From Azospirillum sp. TSO35-2 (GTDB lineage: Bacteria > Pseudomonadota > Alphaproteobacteria > Azospirillales > Azospirillaceae), in assembly GCF_003116095.1 (NCBI RefSeq), contig NZ_LGRA01000008.1:363782-427781 (forward strand): a stretch of 64,000 nt of DNA, read 5' to 3'. Within the stretch, counting starts at the first letter, position 1; every line of letters starts with the position of its first letter. Shown here in pieces: positions 19,337 through 27,586 of this stretch. The notes beneath the pieces were generated by a model. The model was not told where the DNA came from. It made no database searches and saw only the letters and a program-made list of their open reading frames with translations. The translations under genes and the position numbers were made by a program.

Positions 19337-20206
19337 ATGCCGATCGACTATTACCTCAACATCGCCGCCTCCGGCCTGCTGACCGGCCTCGTCTACGGGC
19401 TGGCGGCGCTGGGGCTGTCGGTCATCTTCGGCGTCGTGCGCGTGGTCAACTTCGCCCATGGCGAAATGATGGTCGCCGGCATGTACGGCGCCGTGCTGCT
19501 GGGCGGCTACGCCGGGCTGGACCCGCTGCTGGCGGCGCCGCTGGTGGCGGCGGTGCTGTTCGGCTGCGGCTGGCTGCTGCAACGCGGGCTGGTCAACCGC
19601 TTCGTCGAACGGCCGGAGCACATGCAGTTCATCCTGCTGCTGGGCATCGCCACCATCCTGGTCAACGGCATGCTGATGCTGTTCGGGCCGGACGCCCGCA
19701 ACGTGGCGGTGCCCTACAGCTTCGACACGGTGGAGGTCGGGCCGCTGCTGCTCGACGCCGTGCGGCTGCGCGCCGGGGCGGCGGCCATCATCGTCGCGGC
19801 GGCGCTGTTCGCCTTCTTCCGCTTCAGCCGCACCGGCACGGCGATCCGCGCCTGCGCCGACAACCCGCTGGGCGCCCGGGTGGTCGGGCTGAACATCGAC
19901 GGGCTGTACGCCCTGACCTTCGGCATCGGCGCGGGGGTGGTCGGCATCGCCGGCGCGCTGATGACGCTGCTGGTCGACGCCCGGCCGCAGCTGGCGCCGG
20001 AATACACGCTGCTGAGCTTCATCATCGTCATCGTCGGCGGGCTGGGCAGCCTGCCCGGCGCGCTGCTGGGCGGCGTGCTGATCGGCGTGTCAGAGGCGCT
20101 GGCCGGCTTCCTGCTGATGCCGTCCCTGAAATCCCTGTTCAGCTACGGGGTGCTGATCGTGGTGCTGCTGCTGCGCCCGCAAGGGCTGTTGGGGAAACGG
20201 TCATGA
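19337..20206 (+). CDS. livH: Branched-chain amino acid ABC transporter permease LivH
   Basis: Inner-membrane permease of the HAAT importer family; 289 residues with about eight hydrophobic segments and the family stretch YGLAALGLSVIFGVVRVVNFAHGE near 20-43. ATG 19337 is chosen as the LivH N terminus (MPIDYYLNIAASGLLTGLVY); an upstream in-frame ATG at 19280 would add 19 non-conserved residues. The stop overlaps livM by four bases (ATGA), and livG follows, so the three are one operon. A substrate-binding protein is not encoded nearby. Confidence 0.92.
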   Translation: MPIDYYLNIAASGLLTGLVYGLAALGLSVIFGVVRVVNFAHGEMMVAGMYGAVLLGGYAGLDPLLAAPLVAAVLFGCGWLLQRGLVNRFVERPEHMQFILLLGIATILVNGMLMLFGPDARNVAVPYSFDTVEVGPLLLDAVRLRAGAAAIIVAAALFAFFRFSRTGTAIRACADNPLGARVVGLNIDGLYALTFGIGAGVVGIAGALMTLLVDARPQLAPEYTLLSFIIVIVGGLGSLPGALLGGVLIGVSEALAGFLLMPSLKSLFSYGVLIVVLLLRPQGLLGKRS

Positions 20207-21234
20207 GCGGCGGCTTCAAGGACAATGGCATGAGGTGGGGCCTGGGATTGACCGGGCGCGGGGCCGCCCTGCTGGTCGTCGCCGCGGTGGCGCTGGCGGT
20301 GGCGCCCTTCGTCGCCGACCGCTACCTGCTGTCGGTGCTGACCACCGTGCTGTGGTTTGCCTATGTCGGGCAGGCCTGGAACGTGATGATGGGCTTTTCC
20401 GGCCTTCTGTCGCTGGGCCACGCGCTGTATGTCGGGCTGGGCGCCTACGTCAGCGCCGCGCTGTTCGTGCATTACGGCATCGGCCCCTGGGCCGGACTGG
20501 TCCCGGCGGTGCTGGTGGCGGTGGCGGCCGGCTGCATCATCGGCTTCCTGGGCTTCCGCTTCGGGGTGAAGGGGGTGCATTTCGCCCTGCTGACCATCGC
20601 CTTCGCCGAGGTGGCGCGCGTCGGCTTCGACCACATCACCTGGCTGGGCGGGTCCGGCGGCTTCTTCCTGCCGGTGGAGGCGGGGGCGAGCGATCCGCTG
20701 AACCTGCGCGGCTCGCCGACGCTGTTCTACTACGTCGTGCTGGCGCTGGTCCTGGGCGCGCTGGCGCTGTCGAGGGTGCTGCTGCACAGCCGGCTGGGCT
20801 ACCAGTGGCTGGCGGTGCGCGAGGAGCCGGACGCGGCCGAGGCGTCGGGCGTCGACCTGTTTCACGCCCGCATGACCGCGGTGGCGGTGTCGTCGGCGCT
20901 GACCGCGCTGGGCGGCGTGTTCCAGGCCTTCTACTTCAACAACCTGTTTCCGGAACAGGCCTTCTCCATGGGCCGCTCCATCGAGATCATCCTGCCGGCG
21001 ATCGTCGGCGGCATCGGCACGCTGGTCGGCCCGATCCTTGGCGCCTTCATCCTGACCCCGCTGGGCGAGGCGCTGACCTTCGTCATCGAAACCGGTGGGC
21101 TGGATCTGCCGGGGTTGAAGCAACTGTTCTACGGCCTGGCGCTGGTGGTGATCGTGGTGTTCCGGCCGGAGGGGGTGTGGCCCTGGCTGGCGCGGCGCCT
21201 GGGCTTGGTCCGCCAGCCGGGGGAGGGCGCCTGA
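20203..21234 (+). CDS. livM: Branched-chain amino acid ABC transporter permease LivM
   Basis: Second permease of the importer, 343 residues. The family signature G-Q-A-W-N-x-M-M-G-F-S-G-L-L-S-L-G-H-A lies near 56-75, about nine to ten hydrophobic segments follow, and the cytoplasmic EAA-like stretch contains R-x-x-P-x-A-A-E-A-x-G-V. ATG 20203 overlaps the livH stop (ATGA). The frame is open upstream through livH, but only this start gives a LivM N terminus. livG begins one base after the stop. Confidence 0.92.
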   Translation: MSGGFKDNGMRWGLGLTGRGAALLVVAAVALAVAPFVADRYLLSVLTTVLWFAYVGQAWNVMMGFSGLLSLGHALYVGLGAYVSAALFVHYGIGPWAGLVPAVLVAVAAGCIIGFLGFRFGVKGVHFALLTIAFAEVARVGFDHITWLGGSGGFFLPVEAGASDPLNLRGSPTLFYYVVLALVLGALALSRVLLHSRLGYQWLAVREEPDAAEASGVDLFHARMTAVAVSSALTALGGVFQAFYFNNLFPEQAFSMGRSIEIILPAIVGGIGTLVGPILGAFILTPLGEALTFVIETGGLDLPGLKQLFYGLALVVIVVFRPEGVWPWLARRLGLVRQPGEGA

Positions 21235-21235
21235 G

Positions 21236-21964
21236 ATGACCGATTTGCTCAAGGTCGAGGGCCTGTCCAAACGCTTCCGCGGTCTGAAGGCGGTGTCGGA
21301 CGTCAGCTTCACCGTGCCCCAGGGGCGCATCCTGGCGCTGATCGGCCCGAACGGCGCCGGCAAGACCACAACCTTCAACCTGATCGCCGGCGTCTTCGCG
21401 CCCGACACGGGATCGGTGACGCTGAGGGGCCGCAACCTGACCGGGCTGAAGCCCAACCAGGTCTGCGCCGCCGGCATCGGCCGCACCTTCCAGATCGTCA
21501 AGCCCTTCGGCCAGCTGACGGTGGAGGAGAATGTCGTCGTCGGCGCTTTGGCCCGCGAACGGTCGGTGGAGGCGGCGCGCGTCCAGGCCCGCGTGGTCCT
21601 GGAACGGCTGGAACTGGCCGATCAGGCCAACCGGCCGGCGCGCAGCCTGACGCTGCCCGACCGCAAGCGGCTGGAGGTCGCCCGGGCGCTGGCCACGCGG
21701 CCGACCCTGCTGCTGCTGGACGAGGTGCTCGCCGGCCTGCGCCCGACCGAAGTCGACCGCATGGTGGAGGTGCTGCACGACCTGAACCGGCGCGAGGGCC
21801 TGACCATCCTGATGATCGAACACGTCATGCGCGCGGTGATGGCGCTGTCCGACCGCGTGGTGGTGCTGGATCACGGCGAGAAGATCGCCGACGGCACCCC
21901 GGCGGAGGTCGTCGCCGACCCCCGCGTGGTCGAATCCTACCTGGGTGCCGAGGAGCCGGGCTGA
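21236..21964 (+). CDS. livG: Branched-chain amino acid ABC transporter ATPase LivG
   Basis: Cytoplasmic ATPase of the LivHMG importer, 242 residues. It has Walker A GPNGAGKTT (near 38-46) and Walker B LLLLDEVLAGL (near 158-168), with the LivG-typical N-terminal L-x-x-x-x-L-S-K-R-F-x-G-L-K-A-V. The ABC signature is degenerate (L-T-L-P-D-R-K-R-L-E-V-A-R-A-L instead of LSGGQ), as in many LivG proteins. The start sits one base after the livM stop. No livF follows; the candidate is at 15494-16198. The gene converges on the GH16-like gene. Confidence 0.92.
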   Translation: MTDLLKVEGLSKRFRGLKAVSDVSFTVPQGRILALIGPNGAGKTTTFNLIAGVFAPDTGSVTLRGRNLTGLKPNQVCAAGIGRTFQIVKPFGQLTVEENVVVGALARERSVEAARVQARVVLERLELADQANRPARSLTLPDRKRLEVARALATRPTLLLLDEVLAGLRPTEVDRMVEVLHDLNRREGLTILMIEHVMRAVMALSDRVVVLDHGEKIADGTPAEVVADPRVVESYLGAEEPG

Positions 21965-21978
21965 GGCAAGCCCCTCAG
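21961..21978. terminator. Stem-loop joining convergent stops of livG and the GH16-like gene
   Basis: CTGAGG (21961-21966) pairs with CCTCAG (21973-21978), enclosing six bases. The arms include the livG TGA and the TCA (reverse stop) of the next gene. Short; terminator activity uncertain. Confidence 0.35.
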
Positions 21979-22754
21979 TTGCTGAGGTTCGCCGGGTCCT
22001 CCCGGAAGCTGACCGAGGCGATCTCCGCCGTCAGCGGGTGGCCGGGGTAGGTGAAGCGGTGCAGCCACTCGGTGTCGCCGGCCGCGCTCCAGAACCGCAG
22101 CATCAGGCGGCCGGGCATGCGCGGCAGTTCCTCCGGCTTGCCCGACACGCGGTGCACCGGCTTGCCGTCGACCGTCCAGACGATGCCGTCCGGCTTCCAG
22201 TCGAAGCCGTAGCTGTGGAACCCCTTCGAGGCGTCGAAACCGAGGTCGACCACCGCGCCGCGCTGCGCGACGCTGTTGGCGACGTAGCTGATCTCCAGCT
22301 TGGTCGGGTCCTTGCCGGCGATGCCCATGGTGATCTCGTCCCACGGATCGTTGAAGGGCGGGCCGGTGTAGTGGGAGACCGCCGTCATCACCCCCTCCGC
22401 CTTCACCGCCTTCAGCGACACCGCGTAGCTGCCGTAGCCGTAGAAGCGGTGGGTCGAGTATTCGCCGCAGGAATAGCGGTCGCGCCCGCTCGGCTGGTCG
22501 GTGACCGACAGGGCGAGGTGGCCGTCCTGGAAGGCGGCGTTCCAGCGGTTCCAACTGCAGCTGATGTAGCCGCTGCCGCGCCAGCCATCGGACCGCACCC
22601 AGCGGGAGCCCTCGAACGAGGACAGCGTCTCGCGGAAGCTGGAGCCGTAATGGCTGCCCCATGAATCCGCCAGCACCGGCCCGGCGACGGCCAGTGCCGC
22701 CCCCACGCCCGCCGCGATCAGCGCCGCACTCCGTGTCCGTCTGGGCATCCGCAT
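21975..22754 (-). CDS. Secreted GH16-family protein with incomplete active site
   Basis: A 259-residue secreted protein: signal peptide (about 1-30, ending in VAGPVLA-DS) and a GH16 beta-jellyroll (licheninase/exopolysaccharide-glucanase family), recognisable from W-N-R-W-N-A-A-F, the Y-G-Y-G-S-Y-A-V-S-L-K-A strand, the active-site strand near 139, GKDPTKLEISYVAN, and GFHSYGFDWKPDGIVWTVDGK. Working GH16 enzymes carry E-I-D-I-E; here it reads E140-I-T-M-G144. The nucleophile Glu is kept, but the assisting Asp is Thr and the acid/base Glu is Gly, so normal hydrolysis is unlikely. It may bind glucan or act otherwise. ATG 22754 is preceded by GGGAGA. Confidence 0.8.
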   Translation of the reverse strand: MRMPRRTRSAALIAAGVGAALAVAGPVLADSWGSHYGSSFRETLSSFEGSRWVRSDGWRGSGYISCSWNRWNAAFQDGHLALSVTDQPSGRDRYSCGEYSTHRFYGYGSYAVSLKAVKAEGVMTAVSHYTGPPFNDPWDEITMGIAGKDPTKLEISYVANSVAQRGAVVDLGFDASKGFHSYGFDWKPDGIVWTVDGKPVHRVSGKPEELPRMPGRLMLRFWSAAGDTEWLHRFTYPGHPLTAEIASVSFREDPANLSN

Positions 22755-22909
22755 GGCCGTTTCTCCCGCTGTGGTCCCGGGCCGGCGCGCAATTTCGGTC
22801 GGCCCCCACCCCGATATCGCGAGAAACACGGCGCGCGGCAACGGCGCGACCGGGGGCTGCCGGGCCGTGTCGGGCGTACCCCCGTGGCGCGTCCGTGCTG
22901 CGGATGGGC

Positions 22910-24082
22910 TCAGACGTCGGTGACGCCGCTCTTCGGGATGCGGATCTCGCGGTGGACGGACATGCTGAGCAGCAGACCGACGCCGATCATCAGCGTCATC
23001 ATCGCCGACCCACCGTAGGACACCAGCGGCAGCGGAATGCCGACCACCGGGATCAGGCCCATCACCATCGCCACGTTGACGAAGACGTACAAGAAGAACT
23101 GCGCGGTCATGCCGACGGCCACCAGACGGCCGAACTGGCTGCGGCTGCTCAGCGCGATCACCAACCCGTAGATCAGCAGCAGCAGGTAGAGCGCCAGCAG
23201 GGTCAGGGCGCCGACCATGCCGAACTCCTCCGCCAGGACGACGAAGATGAAGTCGGTGTGCTTTTCCGGCAGGAACATCAACTGGCTCTGCGAACCCGAC
23301 ATGAAACCCTTGCCGAACAGCCCGCCCGATCCCAGCGCGATCTTGGACTGCAGGATGTTGTAGCCGGCGCCGAGCGGGTCGGTCTCCGGCTCCAGGAAGG
23401 TGTAGACGCGCTGCTTCTGGTAGTCGTGCAGGAACTCCCACGCCACCGGGATGGCGCTGAGGCCGCCGCCGATCACCAGCAGGAACTTCCAGATCCGCAC
23501 GCCGGCGGCGAAGAAGATGGCGCCGCTGCCCATGATCAGCAGCAGCGAGGTGCCGAGGTTCGGCTGCATCAGCACGAAGGCCACGGGGGTGAAGACCAGC
23601 AGCAGCGGCGGGATCAGCAGCAGCGGCCGGCCGATCTGGTCCAGCGTCACACCATGGAAGTAGCGGGCGAGCGCCAGCGTCAGCGCCGGCTTCATCAGTT
23701 CCGACGGCTGGAGCTGGAAGAAGCCCAGATCGATCCAGCGCTGGGCGCCCATGCCGATGCGTCCCATCAGCTCCACCGCGATCAGCAGGCACAGCACGAC
23801 GAAGAAGATGACGTAGGCCGACTTCATCAGGTGTCGCACGTCGATCAGCGCGATTCCCAGCATCAGCACGAAGCCGGGGACGGCGCGCACCAACTGCGGC
23901 TGGGCCCACGGCTTCCAGTGGCCGCCGGCGGCGGAAAACAGCAGGCCGACCCCCACTGCGGTGATCGTGCAGACCAGCAGGACCAGTCCCCAGTTGATGA
24001 GCCTGAACTTCGTGCCAAGCGTCAACTTGGACCGCTGCGGCTCCAGACTGCCGGAGCCGAGATTGGAAAGAACCACGACCAT
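22910..24082 (-). CDS. rodA: Rod-shape peptidoglycan polymerase RodA
   Basis: SEDS-family glycosyltransferase that polymerises lipid II in the elongation complex with PBP2 and MreB. It has 390 residues and about ten membrane segments, with conserved SEDS stretches G-A-Q-R-W-I-D-L-G-F-F-x-x-Q-P-S-E-L-M-K, Q-P-N-L-G-T-S, and P-L-V-S-Y-G-G-S near the C terminus. ATG 24082 (MVVVLSNLGSG) is preferred; the longer open frame begins with charged, non-conserved residues. mreB, mreC and mrdA are not adjacent here, which is less usual, although the upstream partner on this strand is a diguanylate cyclase with a separate start. Confidence 0.93.
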   Translation of the reverse strand: MVVVLSNLGSGSLEPQRSKLTLGTKFRLINWGLVLLVCTITAVGVGLLFSAAGGHWKPWAQPQLVRAVPGFVLMLGIALIDVRHLMKSAYVIFFVVLCLLIAVELMGRIGMGAQRWIDLGFFQLQPSELMKPALTLALARYFHGVTLDQIGRPLLLIPPLLLVFTPVAFVLMQPNLGTSLLLIMGSGAIFFAAGVRIWKFLLVIGGGLSAIPVAWEFLHDYQKQRVYTFLEPETDPLGAGYNILQSKIALGSGGLFGKGFMSGSQSQLMFLPEKHTDFIFVVLAEEFGMVGALTLLALYLLLLIYGLVIALSSRSQFGRLVAVGMTAQFFLYVFVNVAMVMGLIPVVGIPLPLVSYGGSAMMTLMIGVGLLLSMSVHREIRIPKSGVTDV

Positions 24083-24234
24083 ACGCCGATGTTGCCGGAA
24101 AGGGACGTTGCCGGGCCGGCCCCGGCAAACCGGCCGGAGGGACCGCGGCGGATAATGCGGCAAGCCGCCCCGCGGGTAAAGCCGGGCGTGCGGCGGTCGC
24201 TTTTTCTCACCGGCTCACCGCTGCGCCGTCGGCT

Positions 24235-25434
24235 TCATGCCGGCACCGCGGCCGGCCGCCACAGGGTGGTTGCGGCAAAGCACACCCGGTTGCGGCCGCT
24301 GTTCTTCGCGTCGTACAGCGCGGCGTCCGCCTGGGCGATCAGGTCGGAGAACTGATGGTCTCCGGCCGACAGGGCGACCCCGCCGACACTGCAGGTCACG
24401 ACGATGCCACGTTCGGCCCCCAGCGGTCCGAGTTCGCGTTCAATGGCGGCGCGCAGCCGCTCGGCCAGCAGCGCTCCGGCCTCCGCCCCGGTTTCCGGCA
24501 GCAGCAAGGCGAACTCCTCGCCGCCCATCCGGCCGATGGAATCCTCGTGCCGGATCTGGCCGGCGCAGCAATCCGCCACCGCCTGGATCACCCGGTCGCC
24601 GAAGGGATGGCCGGCGCGGTCGTTGATCGACTTGAAGCGGTCGATGTCGAGGATCAGGACCGTCAGGGCCCGGCCATAGCGCCGGGCGCGGCGGAACTCG
24701 ATCTCACCCAGTTCGAACAGGCGGCGGCGGTTCAGCACGCCGGTCAGCCCGTCGGTGTGAGCGAGCTTCGTCAATTCGCGGTTGAACTCGTCGCTGGCCA
24801 TCAGGACATAGTTGATGGCGCCGATGACGGTGCCGAGGAAGGACAGCACCAGCGTGATGCGCTCGACCCGGTCGTCGACCATCTGGTCGGCCGGCAACGC
24901 GTCGTGGAGCAGGGCGGCCACCATGCGGACCAGATAGGCCCCGGCCAACGCCAGCGACATGATGCCGGTGACGTAGTGCGGAATGCCGCGATCGCGGTAG
25001 CGGACCAGCACCTCGAAGGCGATGACGGCGAGGGCACCGGCCGCGACCAGGCTGGACAGGATGCGCACCGGCGTCAGGTTGTTGCCGCCGGCCAGCAGGG
25101 CCACCAGGCAAGATAACGCCACCGCGGCCCCGCCGAAGGCCGGCCAGTAGGGCCAGACCGGCCGCTGTTGCAGATGGCGGACGCTGGTGTAGTTCAGGAT
25201 CAGGCCGGCGATGCCCAAGCCGTTGGCCAGCGGCACGAACAGCTCCGGCATACGGCCGGCGCGCAGCCCGGCGACCAGGAAGGCGGCGGCCAGCAGGAAT
25301 TTTCCGTAGGAGTAGTCGCGCAGCGACCGGCGGATGTGCGGGGGATAGCGGCCGGACGCCACGAAGACCGACAGTCCGACCACAAAGCCGATGATCGTGA
25401 TGACCTGCGCGATAAAGGTCGTGTCAAGATTCAT
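24235..25434 (-). CDS. Membrane-bound diguanylate cyclase (GGDEF)
   Basis: Makes cyclic di-GMP from two GTP. The 399 residues comprise seven hydrophobic segments (about 5-215) without a recognised sensory domain name, then a GGDEF domain (about 235-395). The active site reads GGEEF at 304-308, and the inhibitory I-site RxxD (R-H-E-D) lies exactly five residues before it, so product inhibition is expected. The start is ATG 25434. It faces away from the tetR gene and probably regulates motility, biofilm or surface polysaccharide, which fits the surrounding envelope genes; the input signal is unknown. Confidence 0.9.
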   Translation of the reverse strand: MNLDTTFIAQVITIIGFVVGLSVFVASGRYPPHIRRSLRDYSYGKFLLAAAFLVAGLRAGRMPELFVPLANGLGIAGLILNYTSVRHLQQRPVWPYWPAFGGAAVALSCLVALLAGGNNLTPVRILSSLVAAGALAVIAFEVLVRYRDRGIPHYVTGIMSLALAGAYLVRMVAALLHDALPADQMVDDRVERITLVLSFLGTVIGAINYVLMASDEFNRELTKLAHTDGLTGVLNRRRLFELGEIEFRRARRYGRALTVLILDIDRFKSINDRAGHPFGDRVIQAVADCCAGQIRHEDSIGRMGGEEFALLLPETGAEAGALLAERLRAAIERELGPLGAERGIVVTCSVGGVALSAGDHQFSDLIAQADAALYDAKNSGRNRVCFAATTLWRPAAVPA

Positions 25435-25568
25435 CGCGCCGGTCCGCCACGCTCTCGATTACGCCAGTATTCCCTGAACGCTATACGAAGCCTTGGCCGG
25501 TGACAAGGCGCGCGGCGGTCAGGGGGAACCGCAACTCCCCAATGTTGTCAAAGCATTGTTATCGGAAC

Positions 25569-26201
25569 TTACCGCCGCTCGGCGGGGGCGTAGCCCTTCA
25601 CGAACAGGTCGACGGCGGCGTTGACGAAGCGTTCGAGGTCGGCGTCGCTCGGCCGCTCGCTCAGGCACAGCAGCAGCTTCATGTGCATGTTGGCCTTCAG
25701 CAGGCCGAACAGCTGGTGCGTCGCGAGGTCGGCGTCGGTGATGGCAAGTTCGCCCTTGCGCGCCGCCTGGTCCAGGAATCGGCGGGCGCAGGCGAAGGTT
25801 TCCGCCGGACCGCTGTCGTAGAAGGCCTGCGCCAACTCCGGGAAGCGCAGCACCTCGCCCAGCACCATGCGGTAGACCGACAGCGCCTTGGGCGAGGTCA
25901 CGAACCGCACGAAGGTCAGGCCGATCAGCCGCAGCCCTTCGGCCGCCGGCAGGCGGGCCGCGTCGTCCCACACCTCGGCCAGGACGGAACTGGCGCACTC
26001 GCAGGCGACCATGGCCCGGAACAGCTCTTCCTTGCTGCCGAAATGCGCGTACAGCGTCGCCTTGGACACGTTCGCCTTCTTGGCGACGGCGTCCATGCTG
26101 ACGGCGCCATAGCCGTGCTCCAGAAACAGCGCGCCAGCCGCTTCCATGATCTGGGCCGGCTTGGAACCTGCTTCGGGAGTGGGGGCCACCAGTGTGGTCA
26201 T
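25569..26201 (-). CDS. TetR/AcrR-family transcriptional regulator (AefR-like)
   Basis: Probable repressor of the divergent efflux genes. The 210 residues begin with a TetR DNA-binding domain (about 15-60, Q-I-M-E-A-A-G-A-L-F...V-S-K-A-T-L-Y-A-H-F-G-S-K-E-E-L-F) and continue with a C-terminal ligand domain of the AefR-like type. ATG 26201 (MTTLVAPTPE) is chosen; ATG 26249 would add 16 residues. Two near-identical palindromes lie in the region shared with the emrA-like gene (26273-26287 and 26336-26350), so it likely represses itself and the pump until a toxic compound binds. Confidence 0.88.
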   Translation of the reverse strand: MTTLVAPTPEAGSKPAQIMEAAGALFLEHGYGAVSMDAVAKKANVSKATLYAHFGSKEELFRAMVACECASSVLAEVWDDAARLPAAEGLRLIGLTFVRFVTSPKALSVYRMVLGEVLRFPELAQAFYDSGPAETFACARRFLDQAARKGELAITDADLATHQLFGLLKANMHMKLLLCLSERPSDADLERFVNAAVDLFVKGYAPAERR

Positions 26202-26272
26202 ACGCGCCTCGCCTGCTTCCATGCCCTTGGCCCGTACCGCGTTCCGCATCGCTCGACAAGCCCTTCTTGAAA

Positions 26273-26287
26273 ACTAAACCGTTCAGT
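26273..26287. promoter_or_regulatory. TetR operator copy 1 (imperfect palindrome)
   Basis: ACTAAAC-C-GTTCAGT: the same 15-base dyad as the site at 26336, with one mismatched position between the arms. It lies 72 bases upstream of the tetR start and just before a TTGACA (26294-26299) that could serve the rightward promoter. Confidence 0.65.
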
Positions 26288-26335
26288 TCGGTCTTGACAA
26301 GAGATAGGCGAACGGTCATTTTGCCGCAAGACTAA

Positions 26336-26350
26336 ACTGAACGGTTCAGT
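26336..26350. promoter_or_regulatory. TetR operator copy 2 (perfect palindrome)
   Basis: ACTGAAC-G-GTTCAGT is a perfect 7-1-7 dyad 82 bases before the emrA-like start. It is spaced 63 bases (about six helical turns) from copy 1, consistent with two repressor dimers on one DNA face. ACTGAAC/GTTCAGT half-sites are typical of TetR/AcrR regulators of multidrug pumps. Confidence 0.75.
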
Positions 26351-26431
26351 CTCTTTCCGGCACCGAGGCCTCGCGACGAGGCCGGCCGATGGAAGCGATA
26401 TGGGCCGCACCGGGTATGGGGACCAGAGACA

Positions 26432-27541
26432 ATGGCGAATGGCGTTCGGAAGATCGTGCTGTCGGGCGTGGCGTTGGCCGTACTGGCAGGCGCCGCCGTT
26501 GCCGGCGAACATTGGTGGACCGAGGGGCGCTTCCTGGAGTCGACCGACAACGCGTATGTGCAGAGCGACATCACCGTCGTCAGCGCGAAGATCTCCGCCT
26601 ATGTCCGCGACGTGAAGGTCGCGGAAAACCAGCTGGTGCGCGCCGGCGACGTGCTGGCGGTGCTGGACGAGCAGGATTTCCGCGCCAAGGTCGCCGAGGA
26701 AGAGGCGGCGGTGACCGCGCAGAAGGCGGCGCTGGGCACGCTTGACACCAAGCTGGCGCTGCAGCGCGCCGTCATCGACCAGGCCGCCGCCACGCTGGCG
26801 AGCGCCGAGGCCGAGCAGCGCCGCGCCCAGCAGGAGTACGACCGCAGCCGCTCGCTGGCCAACGACAGCTGGACCAGCCGGCAGAAGCTGGAAACCGCCG
26901 ACGCCGATCTGCGCAAGGCGGTGGCCCAGGTCGCCAAGTCGCGCGCCGCGCTCGCCGCGGAGAACGAGCAGGTCAACGTCCTGCGCGCCACCCGGACCGA
27001 GACGGAGGCCCATCTGGCCCAGGCGCAGGCCAGCCTGCAGACCGCCCGCAACGACCTTGACAACACGCTGGTCCGCGCCCCCGTCGACGGGGTGATCGGC
27101 AACCGCGGCGTCCAGGTCGGGCAGTACGCCCGCCCCGGCGTGCAGTTGCTGTCGCTGGTGCCGCTGCCCGACGTCTATGTCGTCGCGAACTTCAAGGAAA
27201 CCCAGCTGTCGCACATGCGGCCGGGCCAGCGCGTGTCCGTCTCGGTCGACGCCTTCCCCGACCGCAAGCTGGACGGCACGGTGGAGAGCTTCGCCCCGGC
27301 CTCCGGGTCGAAATTCTCGCTGCTGCCGCCGGAGAACGCGACCGGCAACTTCACCAAGATCGTGCAGCGGGTTCCGGTGCGCATCGCCCTGCCGCGCGAC
27401 AACGCGCTGGCCGGCCTGCTGCGCCCCGGCCTGTCGGTGGTGGCGGAGGTCGACACCCGCGGCGCCGACGCCCGGCCGCATGTGGCGAGCGGCGGCGTGT
27501 TCGGCGCCCTGACCGACAAGCAGGCGGTGGCCGCCAAGTAA
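26432..27541 (+). CDS. HlyD/EmrA-type membrane fusion protein of a drug efflux pump
   Basis: Periplasmic adaptor linking an inner-membrane MFS pump to an outer-membrane channel. The 369 residues have one N-terminal transmembrane segment (about 7-27), then the EmrA signature S-T-D-N-A-Y-V-Q-S-D-I near 38, a lipoyl/barrel-sandwich half, a long coiled-coil hairpin (about 85-190), the second half ending R-A-P-V-D-G-V-I-G-N-R, and a beta-barrel domain. An EmrB-like transporter gene follows 45 bases later; no TolC-type gene is in the window. Expression is probably controlled by the divergent TetR regulator through the two palindromes upstream. Confidence 0.92.
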   Translation: MANGVRKIVLSGVALAVLAGAAVAGEHWWTEGRFLESTDNAYVQSDITVVSAKISAYVRDVKVAENQLVRAGDVLAVLDEQDFRAKVAEEEAAVTAQKAALGTLDTKLALQRAVIDQAAATLASAEAEQRRAQQEYDRSRSLANDSWTSRQKLETADADLRKAVAQVAKSRAALAAENEQVNVLRATRTETEAHLAQAQASLQTARNDLDNTLVRAPVDGVIGNRGVQVGQYARPGVQLLSLVPLPDVYVVANFKETQLSHMRPGQRVSVSVDAFPDRKLDGTVESFAPASGSKFSLLPPENATGNFTKIVQRVPVRIALPRDNALAGLLRPGLSVVAEVDTRGADARPHVASGGVFGALTDKQAVAAK

Positions 27542-27586
27542 GGCGGCCACCCTGGACAAGGCAGCGTTAAGGAAGGCAGCGGTTCC

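Noticed and set aside
19276..20202. Extended upstream reading frame of livM
   Set aside because: The frame runs through livH in another phase and has no membrane pattern; the ATGA overlap at 20203 is the natural livM start.
22755..24128. Extension of the GH16-like frame through rodA
   Set aside because: The sequence above 22754 in that frame is the shadow of rodA; a signal peptide begins at 22754.
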